DNA of 64,000 bases from Scylla paramamosain (lineage: Eukaryota; Arthropoda; Malacostraca; Decapoda; Portunidae), in NCBI RefSeq assembly GCF_035594125.1, contig NW_026973708.1:320001-384000 (forward strand), read 5' to 3'. A program made the translations under genes and the position numbers. The notes beneath the pieces are model-generated. The model had not been told where the DNA came from. It did not search any database and saw only the letters and a list, made by a program, of their open reading frames with translations. Positions 37,037 through 49,126 of the stretch are shown here, one piece after another. Within the stretch, counting starts at the first letter, position 1, and every line of letters begins with the position of its first letter.

Positions 37037-39567
37037 TTACCTGGTTACATTTACCAAGCTGTATTGTACAGGGCATGAGACAAAGCTCATTTTGTCCTGT
37101 CCCCATAACCCTATTTATCCAGTTTCTTTTTAAACATGTGTACACTATTTGCCACAACCATTTCTTCCTTCAAATCATTCCAGTTTCCAATAGTCTGATA
37201 CAGGAAACCATATTTCTTGAAGTCTCTCAAACATCCACTCTTCTTTAATTTCTTCTCATGCCCCTTTGTCCATCTCTCTCTCCATCTCTATCTTGTAGCA
37301 AGTAATTTCTGTCTATTCTTTTTATATTGTTTACTAATTTGTACATTGTTATCAGGTCTCCTCTTCCTCTTCACTCTTGTAGTTTTGGTAATCCCAACTC
37401 TTCAAGTCTTTCTTGATAGTTTAAGTCTTTCAATTCTGGTACCATCTTTGTCACTATTCTCTGTATTCTTCCCAGTTTCTGCATATCGTTTTTTTTCTAT
37501 GTGGAACCCAAAATACTGCTTCAAATTCTAATTTGGGTTGTATCAAGCTTGTTATGATTTTCTTGATAATTTATTTATCTAAATAGTTAAATGCCACCTT
37601 AATGTTTGTTGACAAGCTGTATGTAGAGCTGAATATTTTGTTTATGTCCCTTTCAGGTGATAGTGTGTCCTGGATCATTACTCAAAAATATTTTTCTTCA
37701 TTGCTTTTTGTTATTATTTCTCCTCTCATTTTGTGATTCCATGAAGGTCTCTTTTTACTTTATCCTATTTCCAACATGCGGCATTTTCTGGCATTAAATT
37801 CTAGTTCCATCTTTGGCTCCATGCATGTATCTTGTCAACATCCTTTTGTAACTCCTTGCAGTCATTTTCATCCTTTATTATTTTCATTATTTTTGCATCA
37901 TCAGCAAAATGGCTTATATAACTATTTAGATCCTCTGTCATATCATTTACATATATCTGAAACATAAAAGGTGCCAACACAGATCCTTGCAGTACCCCAC
38001 TTGTCACTTTGTGACAACTTGAATTAGTGTCTCTGATTAATGTTCTCATTTCCCTCCCTTGTAAATAATAATCCATCCATCTCAATACTGCTCCCTTTAG
38101 TCCTCCTTCATTCTCTAACTTCCACGTAAGGCTTTCATGGAAAACTTTATCAAATGCTTTTTTGAGATCCAGGTATACTGCATTATCTCATCCATCCCTC
38201 TCTTGCACTCATATAAAAACTCAGTAGATTTGTGACACAGGATCTCCCTTTCCTGAATCCAAATTGCTTTTCTGTAATTATTTTCTCATCTAAATATTGC
38301 ACCCATCTATCTTTAATTACTATTTCACAAAACTTGCCTACAATACTTGTTAGTGACACTAGTCTACAATTTAATGTTTCCATTTTAATTACCCCCTTGT
38401 ATACTGGCACTATGCTGGCCCTTTTCCATTCCCTTGCTACTTTTCTTCTCTCAACAAGTTGTTAATTATATCTCATATGAGTTCCTCTATTTGTTCTCTG
38501 CATTCTTTTAATATCCATCCTGATCTGATCCCATATCTTTTCTAACATCCAGTTCTTCAAATAGTCCCTTGATTTCTTGTCTCTTTACTTGTATCTCCTG
38601 TATTCCCTCATTGTGATACTACTTTCAGTGCCACAAAATCGGTTGCCTTTGTAAACAGATTGAAAATTCTCATTCATTAGTTCACTAATCTCTTCAGTAG
38701 TTTCATAAATTATTTCTTCTCTTTTTAACTTGTTTATGTCATCCCTGTGTTTCATTTTTCCATTTACATATCTGTAGAAGAGTTTGGGGTCTCCCTTGCA
38801 TTTGTTTTACTATGTCACTCTCAAAATTTCTTTCTTCTCTTCTTATTCATTCCTTGGCTTTCTGTATTCTTTCCTGGTATTTCTGTTCAGATTTTTCATA
38901 ATTTTCCTCCATGCCCTGTCCTTTTTCTTCTTTGTTTTTACACACTTGGCATTATACCATTCATGCTTCCCAATTTTCACTTTATAACTTGGCACAAACT
39001 GTTGCACCTCCATTCTATACTTCCTCAAAAATATCTTACATTTTTCTTGCACTACTTTGCCTTTAAATAGCTCTTTCCAGTTAATTTTTCCATACAATTT
39101 ATTAAGATCTGTAAAGCTTGCCTTAGCTTATTTCTGTCCCCCATTTCTAAATTGTTCATTCCTGTGCATAAATGTTTCCTTCTGTAGTACTATTTCTATT
39201 GTCACGTGAGCATTTCTTCCCAGTGGACTCAGACAAAGTATACTTGGTCTACTTTCTGGGGGTTTTCATAAATTTTAATTGTGATGGTTCTTCTCCTCTC
39301 CACTGTCTCATTGTATTCACCATCATGGTTTTGCATAAAATTTTCACTCCATGACGCAACATTTTCTTTCATTTCCATCTCCTCCCAGTTAATTCTTTTA
39401 GTGATAAAGTCTCCTACTAAAAGCACTTTGATACTTTTCCTTATCATTTTCTCTTTGCTATTTCTTGTTTCTAGCTGAATAGTTTTATATCTATTAGTCT
39501 CCCATGCATTACTTTTCGGTGGTATGTATGTCACAATAACTTTCCTTTTTTCACTTCTTTTGATTTT

Positions 39568-39569
<2 letters not shown>
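37036..39569 (-). mobile_element. CR1-like LINE (variant D), longest minus-strand copy
   Basis: About 2.5 kb on minus, high to low: partial endonuclease with VLLVGDFITKRINWEEME (39.4 kb), linker with EWYNAKCVKTKKKKDRAW, RT N-terminus, VYKGVIKMETLN, KQFGFRKGRSCVTNLLSFY, SGVLQGSVLAPFMFQIYVND, HFADDAKIM (catalytic Asp pair intact, about 37.9 kb), thumb, and tail at 37036. Many stops and frame changes. 5' end cut by (GT)n. Length suggests only the N-terminal endonuclease half is missing. Confidence 0.85.

Positions 39570-39607
<38 letters not shown>
39570..39607. repeat. (GT)n microsatellite
   Basis: About 37 bp GT then alternating GCGCGCAC; lies between two LINE copies. Confidence 0.95.
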
Positions 39608-39608
<1 letters not shown>

Positions 39609-39800
39609 ACGCGCGCACACATTTGTCTACCCAATGGTAGTTGCTTTTGTCACAGGCATATGACAGGATTTGAGCTAAGCTCATGTTGTCTCATGTTTTT
39701 TTTTTTTTTTTTCTCTAGCTTAAACTTGAAATCATGGATGTTCCTTGCTCTCACCACTTTCTTCTCCATTTAATTCCAGCTACCAATATTTTGGAAAAGA
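39608..39800 (-). mobile_element. CR1-like LINE 3' end (variant F), truncated
   Basis: Minus text reads MEKKVVRARNIHDFKFKLE then a poly-Lys run (T15 on plus, 39696-39710), matching the W-N-x-[ML]-E-x-x-V-V-x-A-x-x-I-H-D-F-K layout of the C-terminus. GAGCTAAGCTCATGTTGTC is the shared variant-F 3' block. Confidence 0.55.
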
Positions 39801-40054
39801 AAAGATTATGAATAAATAAATATAATAATGAATAAATGAAAAATAACATTACTTAACTACCTACCTCTTAAAATTCATATTCATATCTCTTGGTGTTTCC
39901 ATCATCCCTTACCAAAAGATCTATTTTTTTTCCAGTAACCTTAATACATTTTTCCTTTAATGTTACAACAATCAGTTTTGCTAGTCCTGCTTTATACCTG
40001 CTACTTTAAACTATTCTTTTCTTGTAAAGTAAACAAACAACTGGCATGTATTTA
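39801..40054. other. possible LINE relic or unassigned
   Basis: Pyrimidine-rich, likely a continuation of degraded LINE sequence, but no motif is clear. Confidence 0.3.
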
Positions 40055-40545
40055 TTTACTTGTATTTACCTAAGTACATTTTTACAGGACTGAGTCAAGC
40101 TCATAATATCCCTGTAGTTCATCTAATTAGAGTATATGAGTACTCTTTATTTGATGAAAGCTTGTGCTGTTCTGTAACTGTACCTGTTTTTGTCAAACTT
40201 AAGATCATGGAGGTTCCTTGCTTATATAACCTCTATATTGAACTATTTTTAAATATCAATATTTTGTACTTGAGAACCTAAATGTCTTAATATTTTTGTA
40301 TGCCTAATCTCTTACTGCTTATACTCATAAACTCTTTTTCTTTCATCAATAAACATATTCTTTGTCCACATTTTTAATCTGCTACTGCTTTAAACATCAC
40401 ATCAAATCCACCTTTCTTTTCTTTCTTCTTTCTTCTTTGTCATTCAATATCTCATATGTGAACTGTTTTGAACTTGGCACCAACCTAGTTAAAACTCTCT
40501 ATGTCACTCTGGTTTTTGTGCACATGTGCAAAACTGTAACAAATC
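40055..40545 (-). mobile_element. decayed CR1-like LINE 3' region
   Basis: Tail-like TATTTACTTGTATTTACCTAA at 40048-40072, a CTGAGTCAAGCTCATAATATCC block parallel to the other 3' variants, and minus text RVLTRLVPSSKQFTYEILND near 40.5 kb that parallels KMVPELSKSTYEETLRML of the 3.8 kb copy. Heavily mutated. Confidence 0.5.
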
Positions 40546-41299
40546 AGGACATTCAAAACAATGTGAAGCCCATGAGAAATTGGCACTAGTCAAGAATGGG
40601 GACATTTTAGACTAAAATTGTATCAAATGAATTGCAAAACTCCGTCTGATTCTGCTTTTTTTTTCCATTTTCTCATGACAAACTATTCCAAGAGAGGAAT
40701 ATTGACATCTCCAGAACTAAACTAATTAACCCAACAGAATTCTTTTTCATACCTTCTTTTGAGGAACAACAATTAAGCAAGAATCTTTTATTTTCTTAGT
40801 GTTTGTAATTATTAGCCAGACTTTAAACACTTTAAACACTTTAAACACTTTATTATGTTTGTCTGTAATATATATATAAGCTTAAGGTACAATTAATTGA
40901 AAGACAAACAGCCCCTTATGAAGCACAAGCTTTTTGGGCACACTTAATATCTACTTAATACTGAAATGTAAAACAACACTAAACTAAAAATCTAATTGAA
41001 GAAAATGTAAAAAAAAAAAAAAATAATAGCAATAACAAAAGATTTAGGGATAAATGGCTTTGCAAGAACAGGAAGGAAGGGAGAAAAATCATAATTATAC
41101 ATGAGAAATAGAGAAAATTGAAGTGGAATCTGATTATAAACAAGCAAATATTAGTTTTGAGAATAATTAAACAAACAGAAATAAATATGTATATATACTA
41201 GAGGTTATAAACTATTTTAGTTACAGAGGATATGAACTATTTGGTTACAATACCAAGAAACAAAATAATTGATATTGATAAAAATTGATTGAAGTACAA
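40546..41299. other. unassigned AT-rich sequence
   Basis: Contains a short tandem of TTTAAACAC (three units, about 40822-40850). No gene seen. Confidence 0.35.
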
Positions 41300-41535
41300 G
41301 ATGTGTCAGTATTGAGACAATAAATATTCTTTTAGTTTTCTCTTAAAGATATTTACGCTTAATGAATTTTTTATGTGTGACAAGGTGCTATTCCATATTT
41401 TGGGACCTTTATACATTAGAGAGTGTTGGTAGAGAGTTAAGGTATGATGGGGAATCTGCAGAGAATGCCTGTAGCGTGTGGAGTGGTTATGAGTTAGGGT
41501 CAGGGTATTGTTGTTGTTGGAATTTATCAATTTGA
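41300..41535 (-). mobile_element. LINE RT C-terminal fragment (YKGPKIWNS type)
   Basis: A 74-codon minus frame reads TRYRHSLQIPHHTLTLYQHS, LMYKGPKIWNSTLSHIKNSL and NIFKRKLKEYLL. The Y-[KR]-G-P-K-[IL]-W-N-S-[IL] and F-K-[RK]-x-L-K-x-Y-L-L blocks are the usual C-terminal end of several LINE ORF2 families. Distinct from the CR1-like and jockey-like families elsewhere in the window. Confidence 0.65.
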
Positions 41536-41858
41536 CATGACTTCAGTCATGTCACTGCCTATTATTACATTACTACTTAAAAAGTATAGACAAATCCTAA
41601 TCAATCTAATAATATAAGATTGCAAGAACTTATGAACTACTTAGCAGAAGCAACAGAACCTCATATACCTAATCAAATCTTAGGTTCTAAATCAATGCAA
41701 CTAGGTTACCTACAAAATATGTAAAATTAGAAAAATTAGTATAAATAATGAAATCATGATTGTATTGCACGATAATTCATACATGTTTCTATTTATGGCC
41801 TTCTCCCAAACAAGTATGGTGGCGCACATCTGCACACACACATTCAAGCACATGCATG

Positions 41859-41861
<3 letters not shown>
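41536..41861. other. unassigned AT-rich sequence
   Basis: Nothing recognised. Confidence 0.35.

Positions 41862-41900
<39 letters not shown>
41862..41900. repeat. (AC)n microsatellite
   Basis: About 38 bp AC, followed by an A14 run. Confidence 0.95.
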
Positions 41901-41904
<4 letters not shown>

Positions 41905-42501
41905 TGCACACAAAAAAAAAAAAAAATGAATGCATGAACACACTCAAAGTTTTAGTTTGAATTAAATTTAAAGCTAAAGATAATTAAAAGCTAAATTTAC
42001 ATGGCAAGCCTTCTGATAAATATAAAATTTAATGGAATGGTGCACAAAATTCAGTTTTACATAAGCCATGATCAAGAATATGCACTATCCTTTACTCTTA
42101 TGTACATGTCAGGTTTACAAATGCAAAAAACAGCACAGTCCATCAATACCCTATGCTAATGGACTGTACTGCAGAAGTGAATTAATTAATGTCAAGATGA
42201 TGCCTTAGGTATGGTCTTCAATGCGGCCTTTGGTGAGGTCAAGACTCATGGGTATAGCCACCCTAGCATCCTTTGCCAAAGATTCCACACAACACAATGC
42301 ACAGCACCACACTTCTACAGTAAAAATAATAGGTCTTCAGTTTTTATGGCACATAAAAAAAAAAAATAAATAAATAAATAAAATAAGTAAATAAAAAGTT
42401 AAACTGCATACTTTTCAAAGTTATCTATCAGAAATGCCCTGCATTATACACTAAAGGCTCTACGACCATGACCATTTAGATATCATCAGAGTCGTATCTT
42501 A

Positions 42502-42507
<6 letters not shown>
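41901..42507. other. unassigned sequence
   Basis: A more GC-balanced patch at 42200-42310 has a short minus frame (SLAKDARVAIPMSLDLTK) but no clear splice acceptor; not called as an exon. Confidence 0.3.

Positions 42508-42593
<86 letters not shown>
42508..42593. repeat. (TA)n microsatellite
   Basis: About 86 bp TA. Confidence 0.96.
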
Positions 42594-42595
<2 letters not shown>

Positions 42596-43311
42596 CTTAC
42601 AACAATAAAAGATTTATTGTGTTCTATATTTTCCCTGTGGCTTTTCTGTTTAGTGTAGTGGGGAGCATGGATCTTAAAAAAGCTATCATAAAAATGTATT
42701 TTGTGAAAGGAGACTTGGATAGAAATTGGAGACTTGAGCATATGCTGTACAATGAATGGACTTATGAAGAATATAAACAAAAAACAATCAATTAGTATGA
42801 TTTGATTCACTGTATAGAATAAAAAAAAAAATTGTAGGAATTAAGGATTTCAATACAAAATCCTAACAATATCAAATGAAAAAGTGCATTGTCCATGAGG
42901 GACCTTCATCATTAGCCCATAAAATGTCTAGGAACACATCCTACTGGCTGATGTATAATACTACACCATGAAGTTTGCAAGGCAATGATGGAATTACCAT
43001 TCATAATTCAATTCAACTATCAGTAGTAAGTGAAGCTGGTGAGAGGATCACTTACAGGGGAAATGCCAAGACTTGCTAAAATTAATGTTAATTCAACAAG
43101 GAAAAATATCTGCAAAGGAGAAAAGATGTGAACTGAATGGAAATACCCCATGCAACAATATAAAATGGCAAAGTCCTGCATGTGCAGCATCAAATCCAAA
43201 TAACGAAAAACATTTATGGTATTTAAGGATACATAATGTTAAATAAGTTTTTTATAAATAATGTACAAAATTAATATAATTTCAAGTAATGGTAGTAATA
43301 GTAGTGATCAT
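42594..43311. other. unassigned AT-rich sequence
   Basis: No exon or element supported. Confidence 0.35.
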
Positions 43312-43344
43312 AGTAAGAGTAGTAGTAGTAGTAGTAGTAGTAGT

Positions 43345-43442
<98 letters not shown>

Positions 43443-43558
43443 AATAGTAGTAATAGTAGTATTAGCATTAATAGTAGTAGTAATAGAAATAGTAGTAGTA
43501 GCAGCAGCAGCAGCAGCAGCAGTGATGGTAGTAGTAGTAGTAGTAGTAGTAGTATGAT
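43312..43558. repeat. trinucleotide array (GTA/GTT/GTA/GCA/GTA)n
   Basis: About 245 bp in triplet register: TAG/GTA units, then about 12 GTT units (43409-43442), mixed GTA/ATA, then seven GCA units (43499-43521), then GTA again. One two-base phase slip near 43342. Because each unit is 3 bp, several frames stay open and give spurious Val, Ser, Thr or Leu runs. Confidence 0.95.
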
Positions 43559-44170
<612 letters not shown>

Positions 44171-44384
44171 AATGTTTTCCCTCTCCGCCAAAAACAAGAA
44201 TCAGTGGGAGGAGGTTGGTAGTGACAAAATCAAAAGCTACAGATGGTCTTTTCACTGCAATCTAACTAAATGGAGTTGAATTAAAATAAAAAGACACAGG
44301 CCTCTGCACACCAACCATATTTGATTAAGAGGGAATCAAGTGAAAACATGATAAATTATTTTGGTTAAAGCTATACTGTATGTT

Positions 44385-44980
<596 letters not shown>

Positions 44981-46429
44981 CACCCAGCCGCCAATGAAAG
45001 TGGCGCGCATTATAAACAAACCCGTATCTCATAGCGCGGGAAGAACTGTAGCTCATTTGAAAAGAATGTGGCTAATATCTAGAAGTGGCAACATAGGCCG
45101 GCTCTTTAAACATCTATCAACCGTCACACTTCAAAAAATTATCACTCAGTTGTCACTTGCTCACGTAAGGAAGTACACTTGCTTACCCCGCTCCCCCGCA
45201 CAGTGTGTCAGTTTTCTTCGTTCTCTTTCATATTGGTGTGGAAACTTAAGTGTCAATGGCACGTAAACATCAAATATCCCCAGTCAATATAGCCCTTATT
45301 GACTCACTCCGGAAGGGTGGTTTTGGCTCTAAGCATATTTCAAAGGAGACAGGACTCCCACTAAGAACAGTACAACGCTGGTTGAAGCGATGCAGAGACA
45401 ATACCGGAAAATTAGCACCAGTGAAGAAAACTGCCCCTGGACGCAGCCGTATTTTATCAAAGAGGACACTGACACTGATTAAGCGTCACCTAAGTGTCTC
45501 GCCATTCCTCACAGGAAGAGAAATTAAACAAAATTACCCTGATCTGCTGACACATGTCTCCATAAGGACAATACAGCGGCGGACACTGGAGGACCTCGAC
45601 ATGAAAAGTTACCGTGCTGCAAAGAAACCACTGCTTACACCCGCCCACAAAGCTAAAAGAGTCAGATTTGCTCAGGACCATAAAGACTGGCCATTAGAGA
45701 AGTGGAGAAGAGTAGTGTGGTCAGATGAGAGCATGTTCTATGTGACAGGAACACCACACAAAAGAGTACGCCGACCAAGAAACTCGGACAGATATGACGA
45801 ACGGTACACTGTAAACGCAGTTAAGCATCCCTCCTCTGTGATGGTGTGGGGGTGTTTCAGCTACTTTGGTGTTGGCAACTTAGTTATGCTTGACAAAGGA
45901 GTGTCAATGAACACAGAAACATATCTTGACCTGCTGCATGACAATCTTGAAGAGTGCTTCGACAAGTGTAACGGTGAAACCTTCATGCAGGACGGTGCGT
46001 CATGCCATACGGCCAACATTGTAAGGGAATGGTTTGGCATGTGTGAACTTAATTATTTTGAAAGTTGGCCAGCAAACAGTCCAGACCTAAACCCGATTGA
46101 AAATGTGTGGAGTATGATGAAAAAGAAGCTCCAGGATCTGGACACGAGCAGTGTAGCGAAGCTCAAGCAGGCGGTCGTGCAAGTGTGGGGAGAACTGTCA
46201 CCTACATATCTGGAAAAACTAGCAGATTCTGTACCACGTCGGTTGGAATCTGTCATAAAGAGGAAGGGAAACAGCACAAAATATTAGGTAAGGTAAAGAA
46301 ATTATATTTTTAATGATAGTAATAGATGATTAAGGCAAATTTAATGGTATGCATGGTACGAAAAAACACAAAAACAACACGCGCCACTAACACAAAAATA
46401 ACACGCGCCGCTTTCATTGGCGGCCAGTG
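44981..46429 (+). mobile_element. complete Tc1-like transposon, 1449 bp, DD35E
   Basis: Inverted ends CACCCAGCCGCCAATG (left) and CACTGGCCGCCAATG (right, reverse complement), continuing AAAGYGGCGCG. A TA dinucleotide flanks each end (44979-44980 and 46430-46431), the Tc1/mariner target duplication. The right end carries a second CACGCGCC block spaced 27 bp inside the first, a possible internal binding repeat. A single uninterrupted transposase gene fills the interior. Everything needed for autonomy appears present, so the insertion should be young. Confidence 0.92.
45256..46287 (+). CDS. Tc1-like (DD35E) transposase, intact, 343 aa
   Basis: Catalyses cut-and-paste excision and insertion at TA. 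The usual family length is about 340 aa, as here. Residues 8-45 form the first helix-turn-helix (ISPVNIALIDSLRKGG, TVQRWLKR); a basic PGRSRILSKR linker follows at 61-70; 85-110 is the second helix-turn-helix (LTGREIKQ, SIRTIQRR). The RNase H-like domain has D157 (WSDESMF), D246 (QDGASCHTA) and E282 (SPDLNPIENVW). There are 35 residues between D246 and E282, one more than classical Tc1 (DD34E). Start taken at the ATG at 45256; a GTG two codons earlier is unlikely in a eukaryote. No stops or frameshifts. The closest named group with this spacing is DD35E (Traveler); this is a spacing-based guess. Confidence 0.95.
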   Translation: MARKHQISPVNIALIDSLRKGGFGSKHISKETGLPLRTVQRWLKRCRDNTGKLAPVKKTAPGRSRILSKRTLTLIKRHLSVSPFLTGREIKQNYPDLLTHVSIRTIQRRTLEDLDMKSYRAAKKPLLTPAHKAKRVRFAQDHKDWPLEKWRRVVWSDESMFYVTGTPHKRVRRPRNSDRYDERYTVNAVKHPSSVMVWGCFSYFGVGNLVMLDKGVSMNTETYLDLLHDNLEECFDKCNGETFMQDGASCHTANIVREWFGMCELNYFESWPANSPDLNPIENVWSMMKKKLQDLDTSSVAKLKQAVVQVWGELSPTYLEKLADSVPRRLESVIKRKGNSTKY

Positions 46430-46504
46430 TAATGCCTGAAAAAATAAAATAGAAAGAAAAAGAACAGAGAGAGGGAAAAAGAGCACAGAGGGTCAGAGAC
46501 TTAC

Positions 46505-46674
46505 CTATGATTGTACTTTCTGAGTTTTTGTAACCCATATTTGCCTTCCTGTGAACATTTTGAAACAGGAAGACTCTCTAGGTTGGCCATTAAGAGGTTT
46601 ATTGAAGTCTTAAGCTCCTCCAGATAAAGGGACTCCACTTCTTTCACCACAAACTTGGGCATCAGCTTGCGATT
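46505..46674 (-). CDS. host-gene exon C, unidentified protein
   Basis: 170-bp exon on minus. Acceptor: TGACTTTCCAG before AATCGC. Donor: CATAG followed by GTAAGTCT, near-perfect consensus. The frame is open throughout: [57 protein letters not shown]. Starts in phase 0 and ends two bases into a codon. Leucines spaced along predicted helices suggest an amphipathic or coiled structure. Codon use is unlike the surrounding AT-rich DNA, and no transposon motif is present. I do not recognise the family. It may belong to the same gene as 59.8 and 61.2 kb. Confidence 0.65.
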
Positions 46675-46708
46675 CTGGAAAGTCATGTTTATGTTTAAGT
46701 TCTTGGAT

Positions 46709-46724
46709 ATCTCTCTCTCTCTCT

Positions 46725-46803
<79 letters not shown>
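46709..46803. repeat. (CT)n-(AT)n microsatellite
   Basis: 18 bp CT then about 75 bp TA, lying 35 bp upstream of exon C's splice acceptor in the gene's direction. Confidence 0.96.
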
Positions 46804-46807
<4 letters not shown>

Positions 46808-47385
46808 ACTCGGTTACCGAACATCTCCCTTTTCAAACAACTCAGTTTTTAAACAAAAATTTTAACTCATAATTGCTTTGGTTACTGTACCATGATTCAG
46901 TTTTTGAACAAAGTTACATGATTTTAAATACTACAAGACAGCAAAAGTGACCATTTGTTAATAATTTATAGTTTCTATAAAAATTTCCTTTGTTTTTATA
47001 TATTTGGAGGAGAGACAGAAGGTAAGACAGTATGAATTACTGTCTTTGAAGATGTTGAAGAACCTCAATGTAAACAAACAACTTTTGGCACTCAGGAGTA
47101 ATCCCAAGCCTCCTGTGGCTATCTCTATGACCCACAATGCCATAAGTACTGCACAACTGCATTTTCCCAGTAGCTTTTCCCAGCAGCAAGATGTCTAAGT
47201 GTTATGATCACCTCAATTTTGGCAGTAAGTGAATTGCTCCTCTCTGTGTCACTCTGTAAGGCTTCCCTCACTAGATCAGTGACAAAGAGAATGCCTGCTT
47301 GGTCTAAACAATATCTTTTGATGAGTTCAGTTTCACTAAATTCTTTCAATACATCCTTTCTGATTAAAAAAAACATTCTAAGTAG
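46803..47385 (-). mobile_element. Harbinger-like DNA transposon remnant, copy b
   Basis: Starts at the (TA)n edge with TTGGAACTCGGTTACCGAAC and aligns with copy a (29845) for about 580 bp, including ACCTCAATGTAAACAAACAA and ACTGCACAACTGC blocks. Minus frame (47125-47514) reads ETELIKRYCLDQAGILFVTD, LVREALQSDTERSNSLTAKI and LRHLAAGK: the N-terminal helical region of HARBI1-like transposases. The other terminal repeat is missing. Confidence 0.65.
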
Positions 47386-47654
47386 AAAGAACAAATGAGG
47401 GAGGAAGATGATAAACACAAAAGGAGATACCAGGAAGCTATTGCCACCCTTACAGATAAGAGACGAGACATGACCACCGAGGAGAACAAGACTAATAAAG
47501 CTGGAGATTAGCACCAGATTACACGAAGAGATACCCAGGTGGCTATCACTGAATTAGTATACGAGGGAAGCATAGGTCACTGTTAGCAGATGACATGGAC
47601 AACACGGACAGCTGGCACACCATAGGAAATGCTGCCTCCTTGTTCTGATTAGAT

Positions 47655-47880
47655 GTGATTACCAGAGTTACTTGAGAATGAACCTTATTGAAACTTGAGG
47701 GAAAATACACTGTATGATCAAAATATGGGAATATAAATATAGTTACTTGACAGTGAACCTTACAGAGTATAGGAAAATGAACAAAGAATGAGAAAATAAA
47801 TATAGTTACTCGAAAATTAACCTTATTAAAAGTTACAGGAAAATGAACTGCATGACAGAAGTATTGGAAAATAAATCTTA
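47655..47880. repeat. minisatellite, about three 63-78 bp units
   Basis: Three imperfect units each beginning AGTTACTTGA or AGTTACTCGA, containing AACCTTA and AGGAAAAT or GGGAAAAT, and ending AAATAAAT or ATATAAAT. The 134-codon minus frame across it is a by-product of the periodic sequence. Confidence 0.8.
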
Positions 47881-47932
47881 TAGCAATGGAAGCCTTGTTG
47901 GGGCAAAAGGTCGCTCTAACATCATGTGTATA

Positions 47933-48403
47933 CAGTAAAATCCCTCTCATCCGCCATTTGAGTATCCGGCAGCTTCAAGTATCCGGCACATTTTTCCCAG
48001 AGCCTTAAAATCAATAAAAAATCAATGTGTACTCATAAAATCGATTAAAATTCCCGCGCGAGGCATACTTTGTCCCCTCGCCACCAGAGCGTACTGCTTC
48101 GTGCCAGCCGCAGCCCACTGCACTGTGTTTACTCAGTGACTCTGTGCCGCGTGTGCACTGTTTATCGCCTGACATCTTCATCATGCCTAAAGTTGTAGAA
48201 AAGAGGAAGTGTGTTGTGCTTACACTTAAGCAGCTGATCAGATCAGCTGCTGATTAAGATCAGCTGATCTTTGTTATGGTAAGATGCGTGAGTGTAGGGT
48301 GGTGATTGTGGACGTAATTTCACTTCTATTCAAGTATCCGGCAGCATTCAAGTATCCGGCATGTTGGCGGTCCCGTTGATGCTGGATAAGAGGGATTTTA
48401 CTG
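47933..48403 (+). mobile_element. pogo/Tigger-type MITE, 471 bp
   Basis: Inverted ends CAGTAAAATCCCTCTCATCC and CAGTAAAATCCCTCTTATCC. TA precedes the left end; the right flank is AA, so one side of the TA duplication has mutated. AAGTATCCGGCA-type subterminal motifs occur twice near each end, all in the same orientation. An internal start codon opens a fragment of pogo-type transposase. GC-richer than surroundings. Confidence 0.8.
48184..48258 (+). pseudogene. pogo/Tigger transposase N-terminal remnant
   Basis: Reads MPKVVEKRKCVVLTLKQLI then stops after 24 codons. A Met, a basic stretch and [VL]-L-T-[LV]-K-x-K-L is the N-terminal beginning of the CENP-B-like helix-turn-helix of pogo/Tigger/Jerky proteins. 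The frame ends at a GATCAGCTG-rich deletion junction (48230-48270). The catalytic domain is absent. Confidence 0.6.
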
Positions 48404-49121
<718 letters not shown>

Positions 49122-49126
49122 TATAT

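Noticed and set aside
42200..42310. Minus frame SLAKDARVAIPMSLDLTK
   Set aside because: Looks protein-like, but no acceptor fits and the frame closes quickly. Left unassigned.
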